Source of the DNA: Nostoc sp. UHCC 0870
Lineage (GTDB): Bacteria; Cyanobacteriota; Cyanobacteriia; Cyanobacteriales; Nostocaceae
Length of the DNA: 64,000 nucleotides
Reading direction: 5' to 3'
Assembly (NCBI RefSeq): GCF_022063185.1
Contig: NZ_CP091913.1
Span: forward strand, 5,805,141-5,869,140
This document shows, piece by piece, positions 17,042 to 25,667 of the stretch (positions are counted from its first letter, which is position 1; each line of letters opens with the position of its first letter). The notes beneath the pieces are model-generated. The model had not been told where the DNA came from and did not search any database. It saw nothing but the letters and a program-made list of their open reading frames with translations. The translations under genes and the position numbers were made by a program.

Positions 17042-17929
17042 ATGGTACTTTACAAATTAGAAGATTTTGATCCCAACTACCGCGATACATTGCAAGGTGA
17101 AGATATTAAGGGTCTTGGTGTCTACACAGAAACAAATAATGAAAAGATTGGTACTGTTAATGATGTTTTAGTAGATGACGATGGTCATTTCCGCTATTTA
17201 ATCGTTGACTTAGGTTTCTGGATCTTCGGTAAGAAGGTTTTATTACCAGTTGGTCGTACTCGTATTGACCACGGTACAGACCGCGTTTATGCAGTTGGTA
17301 TGACCAGAGAACAAGCAGAAAACTTACCAGAATTTAATGAACGTTTAAGTCTAGACCAAGATTATGAAGAGCGAGTGCGTGGAGTATATCGCAATCCCAG
17401 TTACAGCAACCAACCTTTAGATACATCAACACCTTTAGAAACAAGAACACCTGTAGAAGCTCCATTAGAGACAACACCTGCTTATACCCGCGATACTTAT
17501 AAATACGAACAAGAACCTAGTTTGTATGGACTTAATGAACCGCATCATGAAACCATGAAATTATATGAAGAGCGGTTAATTGCGAGTAAACGCCGCCAAA
17601 AAACCGGAGATGTCACCGTTGGTAAACACGTCGAGACAGAAACTGCGCGGGTTGCAGTTCCCGTAGAAAGAGAACGAGTGGTGGTTGAACGTATCACACC
17701 AGAAAATGCAGGTAGAGCTGTTTCCCCCGGTGAAGCAAACTTCCGTGAAGGTGAAGTTACTCGTGTAGAACTTCATGAAGAAACCCCTGATATTCGCAAA
17801 GAAGCTGTTGTGCGCGAAGAAATCAGAGTCAAAAAAGTTGTAGAGCAAGACACAGTTCAAGCTGAAGGGACTATTCGCCGTGAAGAGTTAGACGTGAATA
17901 CTTCTGGTCTTCCCATTGAGGAGCGTTAA
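17042..17929 (+). CDS. PRC-barrel and YsnF/AvaK-domain protein (2)
   Basis: Paralogue of the preceding gene, about 295 aa from the ATG at 17042. I chose it because MVLYKLEDFDPNYRDT aligns with the neighbour's first residues; the frame is open upstream to 17027. The PRC-barrel covers about 1-105. A Thr/Pro-rich linker (LDTSTPLETRTPVEAPLETT) follows. The YsnF/AvaK domain covers about 165-285 with LYEERLIASKRRQKTGDVTVGK and VPVERERVVVERI. The linker is the main difference from copy 1. Tandem duplication is the simplest origin. Confidence 0.88.
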   Translation: MVLYKLEDFDPNYRDTLQGEDIKGLGVYTETNNEKIGTVNDVLVDDDGHFRYLIVDLGFWIFGKKVLLPVGRTRIDHGTDRVYAVGMTREQAENLPEFNERLSLDQDYEERVRGVYRNPSYSNQPLDTSTPLETRTPVEAPLETTPAYTRDTYKYEQEPSLYGLNEPHHETMKLYEERLIASKRRQKTGDVTVGKHVETETARVAVPVERERVVVERITPENAGRAVSPGEANFREGEVTRVELHEETPDIRKEAVVREEIRVKKVVEQDTVQAEGTIRREELDVNTSGLPIEER

Positions 17930-18051
17930 TTCTTAATTAGCGTAGGTCAATTTAGTACAAGTGCAGGTAGGTATAGCTATTTAAAGCTCTATAAAACTTT
18001 ACCTGCCCTTGTAACTAATTTTTAAAATGATGAATTTACAAATATAGTTAT

Positions 18052-18561
18052 ATGAATGAATATTTAACTTCAGAAACTCCAGATAATCAGATAATATCAG
18101 ATCATACAAATGATGAAGAAAAAATTATTCGCTTACTTGAAGAACAGTTAGTAGTTGATAACAATAAGCATAAAATTGGCGAAGTAATTATTCGGAAAGT
18201 CATCGAAACAACGATGGTTCAAGTTCCTGTGCGACGGGAGAAACTAATTGTAGAACAAATTACCCCAGACCATAGGCAATTAGCAGAAATTGATTTAAGG
18301 TGCGGGGAAATAAATGGGGTTGAGTTAACACAGAGCGACAGATCAGGCTTGAATAGTCAACTTAGTGGTTTAAGCGTTAGTGGCTGCTTTATTTCTCCTA
18401 AGATTGCTAGTTTATTATTAAATGCGATCGCTCTAGAACGCAACCACGGTTGTCAGCAGGTATTAGTATCTATTTCTGTAGACAATGAAGAAAATCAGAA
18501 AAAATACCAAGAGTGGTTTGACCGTTGTTCTAAAGGTCAATTACCAAAGTCTGAAAAATGA
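18052..18561 (+). CDS. YsnF/AvaK half-domain protein without PRC-barrel
   Basis: A 169-aa protein, third in the cluster. Residues ~20-80 carry one YsnF/AvaK-like repeat (IIRLLEEQLVVDNNKHKIGEVIIRK; VQVPVRREKLIVEQITP). There is no PRC-barrel. The C-terminal half (from about 100) includes GCFISPKIASLLLNAIALERNHGCQQVLVSIS, which I cannot assign. Same strand and spacing (about 120 bases after copy 2) suggest shared regulation. Function unknown. Confidence 0.75.
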   Translation: MNEYLTSETPDNQIISDHTNDEEKIIRLLEEQLVVDNNKHKIGEVIIRKVIETTMVQVPVRREKLIVEQITPDHRQLAEIDLRCGEINGVELTQSDRSGLNSQLSGLSVSGCFISPKIASLLLNAIALERNHGCQQVLVSISVDNEENQKKYQEWFDRCSKGQLPKSEK

Positions 18562-18581
18562 TTTGACAATTCTACAAACTG

Positions 18582-18618
18582 AGAACCCTGCCTTCCTTCT
18601 TCAAGAAAGCGGGGTTCT
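18582..18618. terminator. Hairpin after the AvaK cluster
   Basis: Arms agaaccc (18582-18588) and ggggttct (18611-18618) belong to the common cyanobacterial agaacccc/ggggttct hairpin repeat, also present at 53060-53092. It lies between two converging genes and could terminate either transcript. Confidence 0.5.
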
Positions 18619-18675
18619 GTGCTAATACCGTGAAATTAACGTTATGGATGTGTAGAGACCTTGTAATGCAACATC

Positions 18676-19860
18676 TTATTGTATAGGAATATATCTTTTA
18701 CGATTAGCTATGGCAAATAGCAAGACTAAAAATGTGAGCAATCCAGCTAAATATAAAGGGTAACTATAGGTTTGGGGATTAGCTTGACTAACTAACATAC
18801 CAGCAATTACAGGGCCAACTCCATTAGAAACACTTAAATAAGATGAATTTAATCCTAATGCTGTCCCTTGTTCTTCTGGTTTAGCATTTAGTGAAATCAA
18901 AGTGTTAATCATGGGTTGTACTAAAGAATTAAACAAGGAAAAGACTATACTGACAAATACGAAATAACTGACTATAGGAAAAACAGGCATTAAAAGAAAG
19001 GAAAAACTTCTCACGCATAAACTCAAAAGTAATATTTTGGCTTCATTAAAATATTTACTAAGAATTTTCACACCCCAAGTTTGCATTATCACCCCTAAAA
19101 CCCCAAACAAGAGAAACATTAATGTTAAAGACTGGTTATCTTGTTTTAATACATTTAGGAAGTAAGGTTGAAAAGCAAAAGTAAATAGAGTGAAAGTTGT
19201 ACCAATAAAAAAGTTAATTATCAACAAAATACCAACTTTAGGAATAGCCAAACCTTTAATTAAATTATCTAAACCCAAATCAAAGATGTTGTGTGCTTGA
19301 TTCTCTTTACTTTTGATAGTCTCTGGCAATAAAAAAGTGGTAATTATCAGAGCTATCATCGCCACACTACCAGAAACTAAAAACGCTGTGCCTAGAGATA
19401 TCTGCTGTGCGGCTAAACTGGTGGCTGGCCCCAAGACAAAACCTAAACCCATTGCAGCCCCATATATACCAAAACCTTGAGCGCGACGTTCAGGTTCAGT
19501 CACATCAGAAATCATCGCCTGAGCAACGGCATTGTTACCCCCAGTAATGCCATCCAAAAAACGTGCTAAAAACAGAGTTGTTGCGGTTGTAGCTGTGCCT
19601 GCGAATAAATTGGCAATAACAGTTCCAGCTAAACTAATAATCAATAAAGGCTTACGCCCAAAGCGGTCTGAGAGTTTGCCAATAATGGGAGTCGCAAAAA
19701 ATTGTGCGATCGCATAAGTCGAAAATAGTAAACTAGTTTGGAAGTCGCTGAGTCCAAATTGCCTGCCATAAAGATAGATAATAGGAATTAAAATTGTAAA
19801 ACTCAGGGAGTTAATAAATGCAACTAAAGCAATAATCCAAAAAATTCTATTCATGAGCAA
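18676..19860 (-). CDS. MFS transporter, TetA-like drug exporter family
   Basis: A 394-aa integral membrane protein with about 12 hydrophobic helices. The major-facilitator signature between helices 2 and 3 is GKLSDRFGRKPLL (residues ~61-73). The fourth-to-fifth helix region has the GFGIYGAAMGLGFVLGP antiporter motif (motif C) typical of proton-coupled drug exporters such as tetracycline exporters. Substrate unknown. The start is MLM at 19860 or the second Met at 19854; the first has slightly better context. Divergent from the Kir-channel gene. Confidence 0.87.
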   Translation of the reverse strand: MLMNRIFWIIALVAFINSLSFTILIPIIYLYGRQFGLSDFQTSLLFSTYAIAQFFATPIIGKLSDRFGRKPLLIISLAGTVIANLFAGTATTATTLFLARFLDGITGGNNAVAQAMISDVTEPERRAQGFGIYGAAMGLGFVLGPATSLAAQQISLGTAFLVSGSVAMIALIITTFLLPETIKSKENQAHNIFDLGLDNLIKGLAIPKVGILLIINFFIGTTFTLFTFAFQPYFLNVLKQDNQSLTLMFLLFGVLGVIMQTWGVKILSKYFNEAKILLLSLCVRSFSFLLMPVFPIVSYFVFVSIVFSLFNSLVQPMINTLISLNAKPEEQGTALGLNSSYLSVSNGVGPVIAGMLVSQANPQTYSYPLYLAGLLTFLVLLFAIANRKRYIPIQ

Positions 19861-19962
19861 TCGATACTATCTATTTATTCCGGTTCAAGTCTACCAGAAC
19901 TGAACATATCAGCTTTTAAGTTCTAGTTAAATCCCCAGCTATATTTTTTGTGAATATTATCG

Positions 19963-20877
19963 ATGAAATTTCCGATAAAAAAGCCTGCTAAACCAAAAAA
20001 ACAACGTCTGCTGCCGCGAATTCACATTAAAATCCACAAAGGACAATTTGAAATACTTGGTATGGGTACATGGTATTCTTATTGGCGCGATCCTTACCAT
20101 CTATTGCTCACAATTCCTTGGGGTGGTTTCCTCATCCTGATTTGTATTTTTTATGTATTAATTAATGCTTTATTTGCCCTAGCCTACTTAGTAGGTGGAG
20201 ACTGCATTGCTAACGCTCAACCTGGCTCTTTTTTGGATGTATTCTTCTTCAGCGTGCAAACTCTGGCATCCATTGGCTACGGTGCAATGTACCCCAAAAC
20301 AACTTATGCCAATATTATTGTCACTATAGAAGCAATGATTGGATTGGTAGGAATTGCCGTCATGACAGGACTAGCATTTACTCGCTTTTCCCGACCTACC
20401 GCCCGTGTGATATTTAGCCGTGTAGCAGTGATTACACCCCATGAAGATATGCCAACTTTCATGTTTCGCACTGCTAACCAGCGTCGTAATTTTATATTAG
20501 AAGCACATATGCGGGTGTATTTAATGCGCGACGAAGTAACAGCAGAAGGCGAGTTTATTCGTCGTTTTCATGATTTGAAACTAGTCAGAAACCAAACACC
20601 TAGTTTTGCACTAAGTTGGGTAGCAATGCACCCAATTGATGAATTTAGTCCTCTTTATGGTATGACAGCAGAATCCCTCTCACAAACCAATACTACTATT
20701 ATTATTTCTCTGAGTGGCATTGATGAAACCGTCTCACAAGTAGTTCACGCCCGTCATACTTATGCTGCTGAAGATATTATCTGGAACAGTAGATTTGTTG
20801 ATATTTTTCATCACACAAATGACGGACATCGTTACATCGATTACAAACATTTTCACGATGTTTTACCTTTGGAATAG
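19963..20877 (+). CDS. Inward-rectifier-type potassium channel (KirBac-like)
   Basis: A 304-aa protein. A basic N-terminus is followed by a slide-helix/outer helix (WGGFLILICIFYVLINALFALAY, ~64-86), a pore helix and selectivity filter SIGYG (Ile104-Gly107), and an inner helix (~115-135). The C-terminal half is the immunoglobulin-like cytoplasmic Kir domain, with FMFRTANQRRNFILEAHMRVYLMRDE. The layout matches prokaryotic Kir channels, which assemble as tetramers in the plasma membrane. No regulatory partner is adjacent. Confidence 0.93.
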   Translation: MKFPIKKPAKPKKQRLLPRIHIKIHKGQFEILGMGTWYSYWRDPYHLLLTIPWGGFLILICIFYVLINALFALAYLVGGDCIANAQPGSFLDVFFFSVQTLASIGYGAMYPKTTYANIIVTIEAMIGLVGIAVMTGLAFTRFSRPTARVIFSRVAVITPHEDMPTFMFRTANQRRNFILEAHMRVYLMRDEVTAEGEFIRRFHDLKLVRNQTPSFALSWVAMHPIDEFSPLYGMTAESLSQTNTTIIISLSGIDETVSQVVHARHTYAAEDIIWNSRFVDIFHHTNDGHRYIDYKHFHDVLPLE

Positions 20878-20942
20878 GGCATTGGGCATTGTATTTTTAT
20901 CCCCCTGCTTTCCTTCCCTCTGTAACCTGTCACCTACCTCCT

Positions 20943-21374
20943 TTATCCTTTTTGCCAAAACTGTTGGAGAATTTCACTAGGTTGGCGATCCCAAGTATCA
21001 ATATGTTCGTAAATTAAATTATCTGAGTTGAGTTTATAGGTTGAATAACCATTGAAAAAAAGCCTCGCTTTCCAGGGAACACGCAACACGCCCCGAACTG
21101 TCCACTTGGCGATAATTGTGTCTGCGGCTGACTGATATACTTCATGCACATCAAAGTAGATTTCTGTAAAGAATAGCCGAGCATGAAATCTTAGAGTCCA
21201 AAATATAATTCGGTAATTAAATTTATATTTGAATTTATTTACTGGGTCTTGAAAGTAGATATTTTTTGTATATATGCCATAAGATATATCTTGCTCAAAC
21301 AGTGTGGGTAAATCCTGTTGCAGAGTTTTGATTACTTGTTCTATTGGTAGGCGAGATTCCACAAAGCTTGTCAT
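20943..21374 (-). CDS. DUF2358-family protein
   Basis: A 143-aa soluble protein of the cyanobacteria/plastid DUF2358 family (SnoaL/NTF2-like fold). Typical stretches are LPTLFEQDISYGIYTKNIYFQDP and the C-terminal YEHIDTWDRQP. No catalytic assignment is possible. It faces the Kir-channel gene tail-to-tail with only about 65 bases between them. Confidence 0.8.
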   Translation of the reverse strand: MTSFVESRLPIEQVIKTLQQDLPTLFEQDISYGIYTKNIYFQDPVNKFKYKFNYRIIFWTLRFHARLFFTEIYFDVHEVYQSAADTIIAKWTVRGVLRVPWKARLFFNGYSTYKLNSDNLIYEHIDTWDRQPSEILQQFWQKG

Positions 21375-21497
21375 TTATTTTTTGCTCAAAAACCAACAAC
21401 AGCAAAATCATATCCTATCCCAGTGCTAAAGTAGGAAGTTTTACAACCTTGATATTAGGGAACACCAAAAAATAAATTATCCGCAATTGATGGTTGG

Positions 21498-21562
21498 GTA
21501 GGGTGCGTCAGTATGAATAATTTCTGAGTATAGTTAGGTTCTATCGCACTGACGCACCCTAC
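21498..21562. repeat. Dispersed hairpin repeat with 15-bp arms
   Basis: gtagggtgcgtcagt (21498-21512) and its exact complement (21548-21562) bound a 35-base loop. The gtagggtgcgtcag end sequence is a recurrent small palindromic element in Nostoc-group genomes. It lies upstream of the broken hydrolase gene. Confidence 0.75.
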
Positions 21563-21978
21563 AGTTTGGATATTTTTTTTTATCTGGAAGTCCCTTACCT
21601 CCAATAGATGTTTTAAATATGACTCTGTTCGATAATTAATTAGCATTCCAGCAAAAATACAACCTATGCCTGTAGTTCAAAATTCTTGGCAGCATGAATA
21701 TATCAATACTAACGGCGTGAAACTGCACTATGTGACCCAAGGAACAGGTCGCTTAATGCTGATGTTACATGGGTTTCCTGAGTTTTGGTATTCTTGGCGG
21801 CATCAAATCCCAGAATTTGCTCAACATTTTCAGGTGGTTGCCCTTGATTTGCGTGGCTATAACGATAGTGATAAGCCACAAGATCAATCAGCCTATGTGA
21901 TGGATGAATTTATTAAGGATGTTGAGGGCGTAATTCGGGGATTAGGACACGATAGTTGTATTTTAACCTGAGTTCGGG

Positions 21979-22887
21979 TTAAAGATAAGGAGGTAAAAGC
22001 CACTCCAGTTGAAGGCTAGGTTTCTTAGGTTGATGACAATAAGCGATTAATCCGCAAAGAACGTTAACGCAAAAATTAACAGGGCTGACGCCGGGGTACC
22101 GGCTACCGCTTCGCTATCGATGTCTGGAATGCTCAATTTGAGAAATATTTTTGAGTTGGTCATTAATCGTCTCAATAATTGAGCGTTTACGGGACAAAAG
22201 CTTGTCATGAAGACGCATTAGCTTATTCTTCATATTGCGACGGGGTTTGGCAAAAAATTCAATTCCGAAGTCTTGTAAAAGTTGAGAAGCAAGTTTTTGT
22301 GAAACATAACCTCTATCGGCAAATATTTTGCCAAACAGACCACTCAGTAAATCGGGTACTGGTTGACGGTCATCGACATTACCAGGAGTCAGAGATACAT
22401 TTAAGAGTTGACCAAACTCATTGACGACCAGATGCAGCTTAAAACCAAAAAACCAATCCACAGAAGTCTTGCCACGAGCGGCTAAACCTTCAAACACCTT
22501 ATGCCTAGAAATCCGACGATTATGACATACCTTCAAGCAAGTTGAATCGATAAAACCGATACCTGTACATTGTCCAAAACAATGCTTCAGATAGACACAC
22601 AAAGGTATCAAGGTTGATGGCATCCATTCAATAAATCGTTGATAAGAAGGAAGACCTGGAAATGCAGAACTCCACTGTTGTTTCACTTGATTTAAATAAA
22701 AATGCTTGAAATTCCGGTAGTGATTTTGATGAAAAGCGATGATAATTGTCATGATTTCACTTAAACATAAGCTTTTAGCACGAAAACGTTTTATTCCTCC
22801 ATGATTTAACAATTTTTTGTGCCATTGCGCTTCAAACGCTTTACAGAAATCATCTACATGACAGAACAAAGCATCTAAACTAAACAT
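21979..22887 (-). pseudogene. IS982-family transposase, stopped by a 30-bp insert
   Basis: From the ATG at 22887 the protein starts MFSLDALFCHVDDFCKAF, a typical IS982 start; the open frame extends further upstream only through inserted sequence. The DDE-type catalytic part is visible (FIDSTCLKVCHN; FADRGYVSQ). After IEHSRHR a 30-bp repeat (22087-22116) brings an in-frame TAG at 22114. Beyond it the same frame continues family-like sequence (SPVNFCVNVLCGLIAYCHQP) to a TAA at 21979 inside the terminal repeat. Without the insert it would be 292 aa. Read-through is unlikely, so it is probably inactive. Confidence 0.85.
22087..22116. repeat. 30-bp repeat inserted in IS982 transposase
   Basis: GC-rich, contains the palindrome ccggggtaccgg and a ggctaccgcttcgcta tail resembling other dispersed blocks in the window (gcgctaccgctaac at 6040-6055). 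Its length is a multiple of three, but it carries a stop in the transposase frame. Confidence 0.7.
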
Positions 22888-22941
22888 AGGACAGGCTGCT
22901 GGATTTGTTGTTATTTTCAGCTTACTACCTGTCCTTTTCCT

Positions 22942-24733
22942 GTATCGGCTCAATAAGTAGGGGTAGTAGAAAAAATAAAGTCAGCGAGGGACAAGCAATA
23001 TCATAAAATATGACACATGACGCAAAAGCTAGATTCGAGTAAAAAATTGGGAGAAGAGATACTGCAAACCATCGAGCCAAAAGGAATTGCAGATGAATCA
23101 ATGCGTCGGACAGTAGAAATATTACTGAACCTAATAGAGCAATTGCAAGCAGAAGTCAAAGAATTACGAGATGAAAATCAACAGTTAAAAGATGAAAACA
23201 ACCGCCTGAAAGGAGAAAAAGGTCAACCAGACATCAAAAGCAGCAAGAAAGGATTTGCCAACAATCACTCATCAGAAAAAGAACGACAGACTCTAAAAAA
23301 GCACAACAAAGGCAGTAAGAAAGCGACAGTTAAAATAAATAGAGAACAAATATTGGAATATCCCCAGGACAAACTGCCAGCAGACGCAGAGTTTAAAGGC
23401 TATCAAGAAGTAATCATCCAAGACATCACCTTGGGAACGGACAACGTATTATTCCGTAAAGAGAAATACTACTCACCTTCAGTGGGAAAAACCTATTTAG
23501 CAGAACTGCCTTGCGGTTACGAAGGAGAATTCGGTCCGGGAATAAAAGCTTTGGTGATGAGCCTATACTATGGGGGCAACATGACCCAAGGCAAATTATT
23601 AGAGTTTTTAGAAGATATTGGGATATCCATATCAGCCGGATATTTATCGAACCTACTGATTAAAAACCACACTGATTTTGAAAGCGAGAAAGATGAAGTA
23701 TATGCGTCGGGACTAGAGAGCAGTCCTTGGCAAAACTTCGACCAAACTGGTGCGCGGGTGGGTGGGGTGAACTATACCACTAATGTAGTCTGCAACCCTT
23801 TCTATACAATCTACCTGACCACTGCCAAAAAAGACAGATTGAGTGTAGTAAAAGTATTGCAAAATGCCACAGAACTGGAGTTGATTCTCAATCAACTTAC
23901 AGACAATTTAGTGGAGACTTTCCAAATCCCGACTAAATGGAAAAATGCTCTTAAACTATTACCTCAAGAAACTGTGTTGAGTGAAGCAGAGTTTAATACT
24001 CTACTTGATACATATCTACCCAAACTAGGTTCTCAACACCGGACTCGGATTATAGAAGCAGCAGCGATTGCTTTTTATCATCAACAAACTGATTGGCCAG
24101 TGGTGCAAACTCTCGTTTGTGATGATGCTCCTCAGTTCAAATTACTGACTGATAATATCGCTTTGTGTTGGGTGCATGAAGGACGACATTACAAAAAGTT
24201 GACCCCTTATGTTGCTTGTCACCAAAAAGCTCTTGATAAATTCCTGGATGATTTCTGGGATTACTACCGAGACTTGCTGGCTTACAAAGATGCACCCAGT
24301 CAACAGATGGCAGAAAAACTCCGGTCTGAGTTTTGGAAACTTTTCGATACTCAAACCGGTTATCAACAGTTGGATGAGCGAAAACAATTAACGCTGCTGA
24401 AAATTTCGGAGTTGCTTTTAGTCTTAGAGCATCCTGAATTACCTTTGCATAATAATCCGGCGGAGTTAGCTGCTAGGACAATGGTGCAACGGCGTAATAT
24501 TAGTTATGCCACTCAAACTCTAGAAGGTACTCAGGCTTGGGATACTTTTATGTCTCTTGTTGCTACTACTCGTAAGTTGGGAATTAGCTTTTTTGAGTAT
24601 ATCCGTGACCGGATTTCTCAGGTTGGGAATATTCCTTCTTTAGCAACTATTATTCAGGAAAAATCTGCTCTCAATCCTTTTGGTTTTTCATTGATGACTG
24701 AAGAACTCCTTACCCCGGAATATTGAGGGGATA
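22942..24733. mobile_element. IS66-like insertion sequence nested in the IS982 copy
   Basis: Ends are imperfect inverted repeats: tatcggctcaataagta near 22943 and the complement of tatcccctcaatattcc at the right end. The sequence ccttttcct occurs on both sides (22933-22941 and 24734-24742), consistent with a 9-base target duplication inside the IS982 5' region. It carries one transposase gene. IS66 relatives normally give 8 bp, so the family or exact boundary may be off by a base. Confidence 0.8.
23017..24726 (+). CDS. IS66-like transposase (single-ORF type)
   Basis: A 569-aa transposase. Residues ~30-70 form a leucine-zipper-like coiled coil (LIEQLQAEVKELRDENQQLK), then a Lys-rich linker. 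The DDE domain follows with Asp in NFDQTGARV, Asp in LVCDDAPQF and Glu in LHNNPAELAARTMVQRRN. These three blocks match IS66 transposases. There are no tnpA/tnpB-type accessory genes, as in the single-gene subgroup. The stop codon lies within the terminal inverted repeat. The open frame looks intact and could be active. Confidence 0.85.
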   Translation: MTQKLDSSKKLGEEILQTIEPKGIADESMRRTVEILLNLIEQLQAEVKELRDENQQLKDENNRLKGEKGQPDIKSSKKGFANNHSSEKERQTLKKHNKGSKKATVKINREQILEYPQDKLPADAEFKGYQEVIIQDITLGTDNVLFRKEKYYSPSVGKTYLAELPCGYEGEFGPGIKALVMSLYYGGNMTQGKLLEFLEDIGISISAGYLSNLLIKNHTDFESEKDEVYASGLESSPWQNFDQTGARVGGVNYTTNVVCNPFYTIYLTTAKKDRLSVVKVLQNATELELILNQLTDNLVETFQIPTKWKNALKLLPQETVLSEAEFNTLLDTYLPKLGSQHRTRIIEAAAIAFYHQQTDWPVVQTLVCDDAPQFKLLTDNIALCWVHEGRHYKKLTPYVACHQKALDKFLDDFWDYYRDLLAYKDAPSQQMAEKLRSEFWKLFDTQTGYQQLDERKQLTLLKISELLLVLEHPELPLHNNPAELAARTMVQRRNISYATQTLEGTQAWDTFMSLVATTRKLGISFFEYIRDRISQVGNIPSLATIIQEKSALNPFGFSLMTEELLTPEY

Positions 24734-24791
24734 CCTTTTCCTTATCCCGAACTCAGGTTATTTTAGTTGGACATGATTGGGGTGGTGCGAT

Positions 24792-24816
24792 GGCGTAACC
24801 GCCCAGCGTAGCTGAT
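24792..24816. repeat. 25-bp short dispersed repeat splitting a HIP1 site
   Basis: Sits between gcgat and cgcc; removal restores GCGATCGC and the hydrolase codons for GAIAWNFAYAHPE. The insert begins ggcgtaaccgccc and ends gctgat. Its 25 bases shift the frame and bring a TAA stop, so it alone would kill the gene. Confidence 0.88.
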
Positions 24817-25354
24817 CGCCTGGAATTTTGCCTATGCTCATCCTGAAATGGTTGATCGTTTAATTATTCTTAACTTACCGCATCCTGCTAAATTTGCTCA
24901 AGGTCTTTACACTCCTCAACAATTGTTACGTAGTTGGTATATCTTCTTATTTCAACTCCCCTGGCTACCAGAATTTCTGCTTCAATCTGATAATTATCAA
25001 GCGATCGCCAAAACAATTTCAGGCACAGCATTTAATAAAACTGCCTTCACTCCAGATGATATTGATGCTTATAAAAAATCGGCTGCCAAAAGTGGCGCAC
25101 TCACAGCCATGTTGAACTATTACCGTAATGTTTTCTCCAGCTTCCTATTCCAGAAGAATTGGGGTATTTTAGAAGTCCCTACACTGATGATTTGGGGCGA
25201 AGATGATACTGCACTAGGTAAAGAACTTACCTATGACACTGCCGCCTATGTTAAAAATCTCAAAATTAAGTATATTCCCGGTTGCGGACATTGGGTTCAA
25301 CAAGAGCAACCAGAATTAGTTAATCAGTATATTCGAGACTACCTTGTAGTTTAA

Positions 25355-25667
25355 GATACTGAATTTTTGTAAAAATTGATCATATTTTTTATTTGGTAAA
25401 TCCCGGAAAAATTTTCACCTAAAAAATATATCTAATGATACATTTGCTTAAAGATATTTAATATTAAATTAAGTCAAGTATTTATGCTTAATTCGTTGCT
25501 CAAAGATGCCTATAAAGCATAGATAGTAATCTTTTCAGCCTCACGAATATACCTGTTATCTAGAAAATTAAATTGTGATTTAAATCAACATTATTTGGGA
25601 AATTAGTGAGATAATAGAACCGTGAGGAAAAGAACGGACACGAATATAAGGAGAAAGGGGGAAAATT
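25355..25667. other. AT-rich gap, no gene seen
   Basis: About 310 bases between the hydrolase remnant and the pentapeptide gene. A purine-rich aaggagaaaggggg just before 25668 is a good ribosome-binding site for the next gene. I see nothing else. Confidence 0.4.

Larger units (their letters stand above)
21966..24758. mobile_element. IS982-like insertion sequence (hosting a second IS)
   Basis: Outer ends share an inverted repeat beginning acctgagttcggg (21966-21978 and 24746-24758), extended imperfectly inward. The flanking 7-base duplication tatttta (21959-21965 and 24759-24765) shows transposition into the hydrolase gene. Without the inner IS and the extra duplication, this element would be 992 bp, a usual size for IS982. 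Its transposase lies on the minus strand. Confidence 0.9.
21666..25354 (+). pseudogene. Alpha/beta hydrolase (epoxide-hydrolase-like), broken by nested IS and a 25-bp repeat
   Basis: The N-terminal piece (21666-21965) has LMLMLHGFPEFWYSWRHQI (oxyanion-hole HGFP) and DLRGYNDSDKP. The rest resumes at 24766 with VGHDWGG, the nucleophile elbow with the catalytic Asp, and ends at 25354 with the cap domain and the catalytic His in GCGHWVQ. Removing the IS with one 7-base duplication plus the 25-bp repeat at 24792-24816 gives 300 + 564 = 864 bases, exactly 288 codons in one frame. This supports a recently intact 287-aa enzyme of the soluble epoxide hydrolase/haloalkane dehalogenase group. It cannot be made as it stands. 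Confidence 0.93.

Noticed and set aside
22888..22953. Longer IS982 transposase from a TTG at 22953
   Set aside because: The extra residues span the target duplication and the inner IS end; family proteins start at MFSLDALF.
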